64,000 nt of DNA, from the NCBI RefSeq assembly GCF_000371965.1, contig NZ_AQUO01000001.1, positions 1,744,001-1,808,000 on the forward strand. The letters are read 5' to 3'. The position numbers and the translations under genes are program-made. Positions 45,747 to 53,517 of the stretch are shown one piece after another. This DNA is from Paracoccus sp. N5. GTDB lineage: Bacteria > Pseudomonadota > Alphaproteobacteria > Rhodobacterales > Rhodobacteraceae. Every line of letters begins with the position of its first letter. Position 1 is the stretch's first letter. Below the pieces are notes generated by a model. It worked only from the letters and a program-made list of their open reading frames with translations, was not told the origin of the DNA and searched no databases.

Positions 45747-47218
45747 GCTTCACCCTCGCCATCGTCGGGCGGCCGAATGTCGGCAAGTCCACCCTGTTCA
45801 ACCGCCTGGTCGGCAAGCGCCTGGCCCTGGTCGACGACCAGCCGGGCGTGACCCGCGACCTGCGCGAGGGGCAGGGGCGCCTGGGCGACCTGCGCTTCAT
45901 CGTGGTCGATTCGGCCGGCCTGGAAATGGCCGAGGACGACAGCCTGCAAGGCCGCATGCGCCGCCTGACCGAGCGCGCGGTCGATGAGGCCGACGTCTGC
46001 CTGTTCGTCATCGACGCCCGCGCCGGCGTGACGGCGGCCGACGAATATTTCGCCGACATCCTGCGCAAGCGGGCGAAGCACGTCATCCTGGCCGCCAACA
46101 AGGCCGAGGGCCGGGCCGGCGAATCCGGTGCGCTGGAGGCCTATGCCCTGGGCCTGGGCGAGCCGCTGCGGCTTTCGGCCGAGCATGGCGAGGGCATGGA
46201 CGACCTCTACCGGGCGCTCCTGCCGCTGGCCGAGCAATTCGAGGCCGCCAATGTCCAGCAGGCGCCCGAAACCGACATCGACCTGCCTGAGGACGGCGAC
46301 GAGGAGGACGACGAAAGCTGGCGTCCCTCGGCCGCGAAGCCCCTGCAGATCGCGGTCATCGGCCGGCCGAATGCCGGCAAATCGACGCTGATCAACAAGA
46401 TCCTGGGCGAGGACCGGCTGCTGACCGGCCCCGAGGCCGGCATCACCCGCGATTCGATCAGCGTCAGCGCCGATTTCATGGGCACGCCGGTCCGCATCTT
46501 CGACACCGCCGGGATGCGCAAGAAGGCGCGCGTCACCGACAAGGTGGAAAAGCTCTCCGTCGCCGACGGCTTGCGCGCCGTGCGCTTTGCCGAGGTGGTG
46601 GTGGTGCTTCTGGACGTCGGCATCCCCTTCGAGCAGCAGGACCTGCGCATCGCCGATTTCGCCGAGACCGAGGGTCGCGCCGTGGTCATCGCCGCGAACA
46701 AGTGGGATCTGGAGGACGACAAGCCGCAGAAGCTGAACGAACTGCGCGAGGCCTTCGAGCGGCTCTTGCCGCAGCTGAAGGGGGCGCCCTTGGTGACGGT
46801 TTCGGCCCGCACCGGCAAGGGGCTGGACCGGCTGCACAATGCGATCCTGAAGGCGCATGAGGTCTGGAACCGCCGCATTCCGACCGCGCGGCTGAATCAG
46901 TGGCTCGGCGCGATGACCGAGGCGCATCCGCCGCCGGCGCCGGGTGGCCGCCGCATCCGGCTGCGCTACATGACCCAGGTCAAGACCCGGCCGCCGGCCT
47001 TCGTGGTCATGGCGACGCATGTCGACAAGCTGCCCGACAGCTATCAGCGCTATCTGGTCAATGGCTTGCGCGCGGATTTCGACATGCCCGGCACGCCGAT
47101 CCGGCTGACCTTCCGCGACCAGGGGACGAAGAACCCCTACAGGGACAAGGCGAACAAGATCAATCAGTCGGGCGCGCTGTCCAAGCACAAGACCCGGCAG
47201 AAACCCAAAAGCGCCTAG
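45743..47218 (+). CDS. der: Double-domain GTPase Der (EngA)
   Basis: A 491-residue ribosome-assembly GTPase for the 50S subunit. Two G domains are shown by GRPNVGKST (residues 9-17) and GRPNAGKST (near 207-215), each with DTAG-like and NK(A/W)D motifs (AANKAE in the first, AANKWD in the second). The KH-like C-terminal domain ends in NPYRDKANKINQSGALSKHK. The acidic stretch GDEEDDES links the G domains. The TAG stop at 47216-47218 is part of the target duplication of the IS element, so the protein is intact but its native 3' flank has been displaced. Confidence 0.97.
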   Translation: MSFTLAIVGRPNVGKSTLFNRLVGKRLALVDDQPGVTRDLREGQGRLGDLRFIVVDSAGLEMAEDDSLQGRMRRLTERAVDEADVCLFVIDARAGVTAADEYFADILRKRAKHVILAANKAEGRAGESGALEAYALGLGEPLRLSAEHGEGMDDLYRALLPLAEQFEAANVQQAPETDIDLPEDGDEEDDESWRPSAAKPLQIAVIGRPNAGKSTLINKILGEDRLLTGPEAGITRDSISVSADFMGTPVRIFDTAGMRKKARVTDKVEKLSVADGLRAVRFAEVVVVLLDVGIPFEQQDLRIADFAETEGRAVVIAANKWDLEDDKPQKLNELREAFERLLPQLKGAPLVTVSARTGKGLDRLHNAILKAHEVWNRRIPTARLNQWLGAMTEAHPPPAPGGRRIRLRYMTQVKTRPPAFVVMATHVDKLPDSYQRYLVNGLRADFDMPGTPIRLTFRDQGTKNPYRDKANKINQSGALSKHKTRQKPKSA

Positions 47219-48067
47219 GTCGTGTTGACAAAAGGGATTCCTCTGGCAGTCGTCCTATGATTCAAGCTCATCTCTACGTGGGAGATGAACTTGGCACGCA
47301 ACCTGATATCCGACGATGAGTGGACCTTCTTCGAGGGCTTCATTCGTGCCGTCCGGCACCCTAACGGGCGGAAACCTGCGGACCATCGTCTTGTTCTGAA
47401 TGGTATATTCTGGATCGCAAGGACTGGTGCGCCATGGCGCGATCTGCCCGAAGAGTTTGGCAAGTGGTCCTCGGTCTACCGTCAGTTCCGCCGCTGGACT
47501 TTGGCGGGACTGTGGGAGGATATCCTGGATGCGCTGAACCACGCTGGGATCGCGCCAGACAAGCTCCAGATGGTTGATAGCACTGTGATCCGCGCCCATC
47601 ATCATGCGGCGGGCGCAAAAGGGGGACTCCGAAAGAGGCTCTTGGCCGTTCGAGAGGCGGCTTCTCGACCAAGATCCATCTCCGCGTCAACGGCGCAGGC
47701 CTCCCGATGAGGACCGAGATCACGCCGGGGCAGGATTCCGACTACACCGGCTATGATATGGTGATGGCCGACAACCTGCCGCAACCAGCAGTTCTGGTCG
47801 CCGACAGGGGCTATGACTCTGATAAAATTCGGGAAGACATCGAGAGCCGCAACGCCCTGCCCATGATACCGATGCGAAGGAACCGAAGGGTGCGCAAGGC
47901 TGTCGACATGACCATCTACACCCTGCGCAACATGGTCGAGCGCTGCTTCAACAAGCTGAAAAATAGCCGCCGCCTTGCAACCCGCTACGACAAAACCGCC
48001 GAAAGCTTCCTTGGCTTCGTCGACGTCGCCTGCATCAGGCTCTGGCTCCGCCATTTGTCAACATGAC
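47219..48067 (+). mobile_element. IS5-family (IS427-like) insertion sequence, 849 bp
   Basis: Terminal inverted repeats begin GTCGTGTTGACAAA on the left and GTCATGTTGACAAA (reverse strand) on the right, with good matching over about 16 bases. The element is flanked by CTAG at 47215-47218 and 48068-48071, the target duplication. It carries one transposase in two overlapping frames. Both ends and the catalytic residues are intact. The left duplication contains the der stop codon. Confidence 0.93.
47285..48066 (+). CDS. IS5-family transposase, two frames joined by -1 frameshift
   Basis: The first frame (47285-47710) encodes NLISDDEWTFFEGFIRAVRH through VDSTVIRAHHHAAGAKGG, with the first catalytic Asp. 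The second frame continues from about 47630 as ALGRSRGGFSTKIHLRVNGA and ends at 48066, with the second Asp in VLVADRGYDSDK and Glu in MVERCFNKLKNSRR. The shift is -1 near CGAAAGAGG (about 47629-47637), in the place where IS427-group elements use programmed frameshifting. The reading past that point in the first frame (LLAVREAASRPRS) is unnatural. The DDE triad is complete, so the element may be active. Confidence 0.88.
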
Positions 48068-48107
48068 CTAGGTCGTCGCCCGAGGGGGCGCGCTAGGTCG
48101 TTGCCCG
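48068..48107. repeat. CTAGGTCGTYGCCCG direct repeat at two stop codons
   Basis: CTAGGTCGTCGCCCG (48068-48082) and CTAGGTCGTTGCCCG (48093-48107) differ at one base and are offset by 25. Before the IS inserted, the first copy contained the der stop; the second contains the TAG of the convergent membrane-protein gene. Confidence 0.65.
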
Positions 48108-48941
48108 CACCAGCGCCACGGCGATGATGGCGATGGCGACCACGGTGGCGGTGGCGATGGTGGCGTCGGTGCTGACCGTGCTGGCGGCGATGCCGATCAG
48201 CCCCCAGATCAGCGCTACGCTGAAGCCGGTGCGGCGCGGCATGCGCAGTTGCACGCTGACCGCCGCCACGGCACCGATCAGCATCGCCAGGCCGACCGCC
48301 AGCTTTTGCGGCACGCCCAGCCGCTGCTCCAAGAGCCCGGCAAAGACCGTCAGGCACACCAGCAGCGCCCAGCCGGCGATGAAGCCCAGCGTCGAGCTGC
48401 GCTTGACCACGGCGCCTTGCCGGATGCCGCGCAGCGCGGCGGCCAAGCTGCCGGCCAGCGTCACCGCCGACAGCAGGAAGGCCGCGACCGGGGCCAGCGC
48501 CAGCAACCAGGGCCAGACCGCGCCGACCAGCAGGGCCAGGATCAGCGGCGCATGTTCGGGCAGGCTCATGTCGCGGTCGTGCTGGCGCAGCACCTCCTGC
48601 GGCATCGGCGGCCCGGCTTGGTCCGGCGCCGGCGGCCGACCGGCGCGGGCGATGCGGCGGATCTCCAGCCACAGCCGCAGCAGGTGGTAACCCAGCGCCG
48701 CCCAGACCGTGGCCAGCAGCGCCAGCATGCCCGGGTCGCGCGGATGCAGGAACAGCCAGGCCAGGTCCGCGCCCGGCGCTTCCGGGGGCGGGCCCGCTGC
48801 CGGCCTGCCCGGCATCAGCGCATAGGCCATGGTGCTGGCGACGAAGGCCAGCACCGCCACGGTCAAGAACTGGGTGCCCGCGCGAGACATGCGCAGGAAA
48901 CGCAGCCCGGCGGGACCGGGTTTCGCAGCACGGGAATTCAC
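48093..48941 (-). CDS. Unknown multi-pass membrane protein
   Basis: A protein of about 282 residues with seven or eight hydrophobic helices (for example FLTVAVLAFVASTMAYALM, WLLALAPVAAFLLSAVTLAG, WALLVCLTVFAGLL and a very Ala/Thr/Ile-rich last pair). A hydrophilic loop near residues 95-130 carries HDRDMSLPEH. No family is recognised. The GTG at 48941 gives ten bases between it and the serS stop; ATG 48890 is an alternative. It is probably co-transcribed with serS. Confidence 0.65.
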   Translation of the reverse strand: MNSRAAKPGPAGLRFLRMSRAGTQFLTVAVLAFVASTMAYALMPGRPAAGPPPEAPGADLAWLFLHPRDPGMLALLATVWAALGYHLLRLWLEIRRIARAGRPPAPDQAGPPMPQEVLRQHDRDMSLPEHAPLILALLVGAVWPWLLALAPVAAFLLSAVTLAGSLAAALRGIRQGAVVKRSSTLGFIAGWALLVCLTVFAGLLEQRLGVPQKLAVGLAMLIGAVAAVSVQLRMPRRTGFSVALIWGLIGIAASTVSTDATIATATVVAIAIIAVALVRATT

Positions 48942-48951
48942 GCGCCGCGCT

Positions 48952-50244
48952 TCAGGCCAGCACGCCGTCCGCGCCCAGCCGGGTCTTGCCGCCCAGATAG
49001 GGATGCAGCGCCTCGGGCAGCAGGACCGAGCCGTCGGCCTCTTGGCCGTTCTCCAGCACCGCGATCAGCGTGCGCCCGACGGCCAGGCCCGAGCCGTTCA
49101 GCGTATGCACGAACTCGGGCTTGCCGCCGCCTTCGGGGCGATAGCGGGCGTTCATGCGCCGGGCCTGGAAATCGCCGCAATAGCTGACGCTGGAAATCTC
49201 GCGATAACGGTCCTGGCCGGGCAGCCAGACCTCCAGGTCATGGGTGATGCGGGCGCCGAAGCCCATGTCGCCGCCACACAGCACGATGGTGCGATAGGGC
49301 AGGCCCAGCCGCTCCAGCACCGTCTCGGCGCAGCGGGTCATGCGGGCATGTTCCGCGACGCCCGAGGCGGCATCGGTGATCGAGACCATCTCGACCTTCT
49401 CGAACTGATGCTGGCGCAGCATGCCCGATGTGTCGCGCCCGGCGCTGCCGGCTTCCGAGCGGAAGCACTGGCTATGCGCCACCATGCGCCGCGGCAGGCT
49501 GGCGGCCTCGACGATCTCGCCGTTCACGGTATTGGTCAGCGTCACCTCCGATGTCGGGATCAGCCACCAGCCCTCGCGGGTCTGATAGCTGTCCTCGCCG
49601 AATTTCGGCAATTGCCCGGTGCCCTCCATCATCTCGGACAGCACCAGCACCGGCGCCCAGGTCTCTTCCAGCCCATGCTCGCCGCTGTGCAGGTCCAGCA
49701 TGAACTGGGCCAGCGCGCGGTGGATGCGGGCGACGCCGCCCTTCAGCACCACGAAGCGCGAGCCGGAGAGCTTGGCGGCGGTCTCGAAATCCATGCCGGG
49801 CTTGACGCCCGCGATCTCGAAATGCTCGCGCGGGGCGAAGTCGAAGGCGCGGGGCGCACCCCAGCGGCGGATCTCGACATTGTCATCCTCGTCCTTGCCC
49901 GGCGGCACGCTGGCCAAGGGCAGGTTCGGGATCGTCAGCAGCAACTCGCGCAGCTGCCCGTCCAGCGCCGAGGCCTCGGCCTGCATGGCGGCGATCTCGT
50001 CCTTCTTGGCGCCGACCAGGGCGCGCAGCCGCTCGAACTCGGCCTCGTCGCCGCGGCCCTTGGCGGCGCCTGCCTCCTTGCTGGCCTTGTTCTGCTCGGC
50101 CTGCGCGGTCTCGGCGGCCGCGATGCGGGCGCGACGCTCGGCATCCAGCGCCAGGATCTGCGGCGACACCGGGGCCAGGTTGCGCAAGCCCAGGGCGGCG
50201 TCGAAAGCGGCGGGGTTTTCGCGGATGGCGCGGATGTCGTGCAT
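48952..50244 (-). CDS. serS: Seryl-tRNA synthetase
   Basis: A 430-residue class II synthetase. The N-terminal coiled-coil arm (about 30-100; ASKEAGAAKGRGDEAEFERL) grips the long variable arm of tRNA-Ser. Motif 2 is CFRSEAGSAGRDTSGMLRQH and motif 3 is NGSGLAVGRTLIAVLEN. The start MHDIRAIRENP at 50244 has GAGGGA upstream. Confidence 0.97.
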   Translation of the reverse strand: MHDIRAIRENPAAFDAALGLRNLAPVSPQILALDAERRARIAAAETAQAEQNKASKEAGAAKGRGDEAEFERLRALVGAKKDEIAAMQAEASALDGQLRELLLTIPNLPLASVPPGKDEDDNVEIRRWGAPRAFDFAPREHFEIAGVKPGMDFETAAKLSGSRFVVLKGGVARIHRALAQFMLDLHSGEHGLEETWAPVLVLSEMMEGTGQLPKFGEDSYQTREGWWLIPTSEVTLTNTVNGEIVEAASLPRRMVAHSQCFRSEAGSAGRDTSGMLRQHQFEKVEMVSITDAASGVAEHARMTRCAETVLERLGLPYRTIVLCGGDMGFGARITHDLEVWLPGQDRYREISSVSYCGDFQARRMNARYRPEGGGKPEFVHTLNGSGLAVGRTLIAVLENGQEADGSVLLPEALHPYLGGKTRLGADGVLA

Positions 50245-50307
50245 GATCGTCCCTCTGACAGGCTTGTGCCGCATGCGATAGCGCAAAGCGCCGCCTCGGG
50301 AAAGACG

Positions 50308-50670
50308 TCAGCCGCGCGCCTGCGCCAGCATGTCCCGCAACACCGGAAAGAACTTCTCGGCGCCGGGATAGCCCTCGAAGCGTGCCACCTCGGCACCGCC
50401 ACTCAGCAGGATGAAGGTCGGCGTCAGCCAGGGCCGCCGGGCCAGCGCCAGCCCGTCGGGATAAGGCCCGTCGCGATCGACCACCAGCAGCGGCGCGGCC
50501 TTGCCCTCGGGGCGCTCGGCATAGACCGGCGCGATCTCGCGGTCCCACTGCGCGCAATAGACGCAGCCCCTGCGCCGCACCATCAAGAGCCGCAAGGGCG
50601 GCGCGGCCAGGGCCGGCCCCGCCGCGAAAACCGCCATCCCGGCCAGCATGATCCGTCGCGTCAGCCTCAT
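50308..50670 (-). CDS. Periplasmic thioredoxin-like protein
   Basis: A 120-residue protein with a signal peptide (RIMLAGMAVFAAGPALA-A) and a thioredoxin-like fold. The redox motif is RGCVYC, followed by AQWDREIAPVYA, and the cis-Pro is in WLTPTFILL. The CxxC with a preceding Gly-rich turn and small size resembles SoxS/DsbE-like thioredoxins. The partner is unknown. It starts 63 bases upstream of serS and is divergent from meaB. Confidence 0.85.
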   Translation of the reverse strand: MRLTRRIMLAGMAVFAAGPALAAPPLRLLMVRRRGCVYCAQWDREIAPVYAERPEGKAAPLLVVDRDGPYPDGLALARRPWLTPTFILLSGGAEVARFEGYPGAEKFFPVLRDMLAQARG

Positions 50671-50717
50671 GGCGGCAAGCTAGGCGCGCCCCTCCGGCGG
50701 GACAAGCACGTTTACAG

Positions 50718-50744
50718 TTCTTTCTTGTGCAAATATCCACGGGG
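50718..50744. repeat. Dispersed intergenic repeat, copy E
   Basis: TTCTTTCTTGTGCAAATATC plus CACGGGG; it shares CTTGTGCAAATA with copies F and G. A CGGGGC-AGTCA-GCCCCG hairpin follows at 50747-50763. On the minus strand it lies about 48 bases upstream of the thioredoxin-like gene. Confidence 0.78.
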
Positions 50745-50790
50745 TGCGGGGCAGTCAGCCCCGCCAGCGACAGCCGGGGAGGGGACAGGC

Positions 50791-51780
50791 ATGGACGAGT
50801 TGACGGAACCGCTGGTGCAGGGCAATCGCCGGGCGCTGTCGCGCGCGATCACGCTGATCGAAAGCACCCGCCCGGAACACCGCGCCCGCGCCGTGCAGCT
50901 GCTTTCGGAACTGCCGCCGCGCCAGGCGCTGCGCATCGGGCTTTCGGGCACGCCGGGCGTCGGCAAGTCCACCTTCATCGAGGCTTTCGGCAAGCTGCTG
51001 ACCGCGCAGGGGCTCAAGGTCGCGGTGCTGGCGGTCGATCCCAGCTCGGCCCGCTCGGGCGGCTCGATCCTGGGCGACAAGACCCGGATGGAGACGCTGA
51101 GCCGCGATCCGCTGGCCTTCATCCGCCCCTCGCCGTCCCGCGCGGAACTCGGCGGCGTCGCCCGCCGCACGCGCGAGACGGTGCGGCTGTGCGAAGGCGC
51201 GGGCTTCGACGTGGTGCTGATCGAGACGGTGGGCGTCGGGCAATCCGAGACCCTGGTCGCGGAAATGTCCGACCTGTTCATCCTGCTGCTTGCCCCGGCC
51301 GGCGGCGACGAACTCCAGGGCGTCAAGCGCGGCATCATGGAGATCGCCGACATCATCCTGGTCAACAAGGCCGATGGCGAGCTGCGCGATACCGCGATGC
51401 GCACCGTCGCCGATTACGCCGGCGCCCTGCGGCTCTTGCGCAAGCGCCCCTACGACCCGCCGGGCTTCCCGCGCGCGCTGCCGGTCTCGGCCTATTCCGG
51501 CGAGGGGCTGGAGCGCGCCTGGGCCGACATGACCGAGCTTGCCGACTGGCGCCGGGAGCACGGCCATTTCGCCGCCCGCCGCGCCGAGCAGGCGCGGCAC
51601 TGGTTCCTGTCCGAGCTACGCGCCGGCCTCCTGGCGCGGCTTGACCGTCCCGAGGTGCGCGGCCGGCTGCGCCGCATCGGCGATGCCGTGGCGCGGGGCG
51701 ACAACGATCCCGACCGGGCGGCGGCGCAGATGCTCGACTGGCTGGCGACCGCGGGCGATTCGCTTGGCCATCCCGGCTGA
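50791..51780 (+). CDS. meaB: MeaB/ArgK-type GTPase
   Basis: A 329-residue G3E GTPase that protects and reloads adenosylcobalamin-dependent methylmalonyl-CoA mutase. Walker A is GLSGTPGVGKSTF (about residues 50-62), with SGGSILGDKTRM, VDPSSARSGG and VLIETVGVGQSE as family blocks, and NKADG for guanine recognition. The start has GGGGAGGGGA upstream. No mutase gene is in the window. The 3' end overlaps ogt by 17 bases. Confidence 0.93.
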   Translation: MDELTEPLVQGNRRALSRAITLIESTRPEHRARAVQLLSELPPRQALRIGLSGTPGVGKSTFIEAFGKLLTAQGLKVAVLAVDPSSARSGGSILGDKTRMETLSRDPLAFIRPSPSRAELGGVARRTRETVRLCEGAGFDVVLIETVGVGQSETLVAEMSDLFILLLAPAGGDELQGVKRGIMEIADIILVNKADGELRDTAMRTVADYAGALRLLRKRPYDPPGFPRALPVSAYSGEGLERAWADMTELADWRREHGHFAARRAEQARHWFLSELRAGLLARLDRPEVRGRLRRIGDAVARGDNDPDRAAAQMLDWLATAGDSLGHPG

Positions 51781-52378
51781 TCCGGCGGCAGAGCTGGCCC
51801 GGCTCATCGGCCCGCCGCCCGGGACCGTCCGGCTTGCGGCGCATTGGTTCGCCACGCCGCTGGGCGCGATGGTCGCGGTCGCCGACGGCGGCGCATTGCA
51901 CCTGCTGGAATTCGCCGACCGCCCGGAACTTGGCGCCGAGCTGCGGCGCCTTGCCGCCGAGTCGGGCGGCATCGCCCCCGGCTGCACCCCGGTCACCGAG
52001 CTGACGACAGCCCGGCTCGCCGCCTGGTTCCACGGCGCCCGCAGGGATTTCGACCTGCCCCTGGCCGCCTGGGGCACACCCTTCCAGCGCCGGGTCTGGC
52101 AGGAGCTTTGCCGCATTCCCGCCGGCACCACCCTCAGCTATGGCGCGCTGGCCCGGCGCATCGGCCAGCCCCGGGCGGTGCGGGCGGTGGCGCGGGCCAA
52201 TGGCGCCAACCGGCTGGCGCTGGTGATTCCCTGCCATCGCATCCTGGGCGCCGACGGGGCCTTGACCGGCTATGGCGGCGGGCTGTGGCGCAAGCAGGCG
52301 CTGTTGCGGCATGAAAGCGGCGGTCCGCTGCTGCCGCAGCCGGCTTTCGCCGGGGATTTCCCGGCCGAAAAGGCTTGA
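51764..52378 (+). CDS. ogt: Methylated-DNA-protein-cysteine methyltransferase
   Basis: A suicide repair protein of about 204 residues that removes O6-alkyl groups from guanine. The acceptor cysteine is in LALVIPCHRILGADGALTGY, preceded by the DNA-binding helix RAVARANGANR and by GTPFQRRVWQELCRIPAGTT. No ATG is available; TTG 51764, 17 bases inside meaB, is the most plausible start, but it is uncertain. The long region before the domain in the same frame is a meaB shadow. Confidence 0.88.
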   Translation: MAIPADPAAELARLIGPPPGTVRLAAHWFATPLGAMVAVADGGALHLLEFADRPELGAELRRLAAESGGIAPGCTPVTELTTARLAAWFHGARRDFDLPLAAWGTPFQRRVWQELCRIPAGTTLSYGALARRIGQPRAVRAVARANGANRLALVIPCHRILGADGALTGYGGGLWRKQALLRHESGGPLLPQPAFAGDFPAEKA

Positions 52379-52403
52379 CGCGCGGCCTGACTGGCCTTAT
52401 TCC
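52375..52403 (+). promoter_or_regulatory. Promoter of rpmB
   Basis: TTGACG (52375-52380) and TATTCC (52398-52403) spaced by 17 bases overlap the end of ogt. A leader of about 75 bases precedes rpmB. Confidence 0.5.
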
Positions 52404-52486
52404 CGCGCAGACGAAATTCCGGGCGCTGCCTCGCGGCGCCCTTTCATATTGCGGGCAACCGCTCAAACGAATCGAAGGAACAGATC

Positions 52487-52765
52487 ATGTCGCGCGTTTG
52501 CGAACTGACCGGCAAGGGCCCGATGAGCGGCAACAACGTCTCCCACGCCAACAACAAGACCCGTCGCCGCTTCCTGCCGAACCTGAACGAGGTTTCGCTG
52601 CTGTCCGAAAAGCTGGGCCGCAGCTACCAGCTGCGCATCTCGGCCGCGGCGCTGCGCTCGGTCGATCACCGCGGCGGCCTGGACGCCTTCCTGGCGAAAG
52701 CCAAGGACGCCGAGCTGTCGGACCGCGCGCTGAAGATCAAGCGCGAACTGGCGAAAGAAGCCTGA
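52487..52765 (+). CDS. rpmB: 50S ribosomal protein L28
   Basis: A 92-residue L28. MSRVCELTGKGPMSGNNVSH is the diagnostic N-terminus (with only one Cys, so the zinc-free form), followed by NKTRRRFLPNLNEVSLLSEK. A GAAGGAA site precedes the start. Confidence 0.98.
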   Translation: MSRVCELTGKGPMSGNNVSHANNKTRRRFLPNLNEVSLLSEKLGRSYQLRISAAALRSVDHRGGLDAFLAKAKDAELSDRALKIKRELAKEA

Positions 52766-52818
52766 GCCCGGAATCCCGCCGGGCCTGTCGATTCGAGGCC
52801 CGGTCGCGGATGCGATGC

Positions 52819-52841
52819 GCCCCGCCCATGGCGGGGCTTTT
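52819..52841 (+). terminator. Terminator of rpmB
   Basis: GCCCCGCC-CAT-GGCGGGGC followed by TTTTG; the convergent esterase gene ends 20 bases later. Confidence 0.88.
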
Positions 52842-52860
52842 GCATGCCTGGCCCCTGGCT

Positions 52861-53517
52861 TCAGTTCCGGGCCTGCTGCTCGGCCTCGGTGCGGGCGATC
52901 AGCTCCTCGACCTTCGGCCCCAGCGATTGCACGATCAGCGCCACGCCCTTGGCCGAGGCATGCATGCCGTCCTGTTGCAGCAGCGACATATAGGCCTCGC
53001 CCGGCTGGTCGTAGAGCGGCTGATACAGGTTCGGAAACACCAGCGCGTCGTGGCGTGCGCCCAGGCGCGGCCAGATCGCGGCCCAGTCGTCGCGCAGCGG
53101 CTCGTCCTGCTGCGGCAGGGCGATGCCGACCAGCAAGAGCGGCTTGTCGCCCGCCCCGGCCTGGTGCAGGATCGAATCGAGGTTCTTCTCGGCCATGCCG
53201 GGGGTGAAGCCCATCAAGAGGTCGTTGCCGCCCAGTTCGACGATGACCGCATCGGGCTTGTGGCGGGCCAGAGAATAGCCGATCCGCACCCGCCCGCCGG
53301 CGGTGGTATCGCCCGAAAGCCCGCCGTTCAGCAGCACCACGTCATGGCCGCGCGCCTTGAGCCAGGCTTGCAGCTGCGGCACCAGCCCCTCGCCGCGCGG
53401 CAGGCCCAGCCCCTCGGTCAGGCTGTCGCCGAAGGCGAGGATGCGCAGCGGCGCCGCGGCCAGCGGCCCGGCTGCCAGGGCCAGAACCAGGGTGAACAGC
53501 AGGGCTATCCGTTTCAT
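52861..53517 (-). CDS. GDSL-type esterase/lysophospholipase (TesA-like)
   Basis: A 218-residue SGNH hydrolase with a signal peptide (LLFTLVLALAAGPLAA). The catalytic Ser is in LAFGDSLTEGLGLPRG (block I), Gly in LNGGLSGDTT (II), Asn in VELGGNDLLMG (III) and the Asp-His pair in QQDGMHASAKG (V). All four blocks are intact. It is expected in the periplasm, where it hydrolyses acyl esters. Its start overlaps the copA stop by ATGA. Confidence 0.92.
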   Translation of the reverse strand: MKRIALLFTLVLALAAGPLAAAPLRILAFGDSLTEGLGLPRGEGLVPQLQAWLKARGHDVVLLNGGLSGDTTAGGRVRIGYSLARHKPDAVIVELGGNDLLMGFTPGMAEKNLDSILHQAGAGDKPLLLVGIALPQQDEPLRDDWAAIWPRLGARHDALVFPNLYQPLYDQPGEAYMSLLQQDGMHASAKGVALIVQSLGPKVEELIARTEAEQQARN

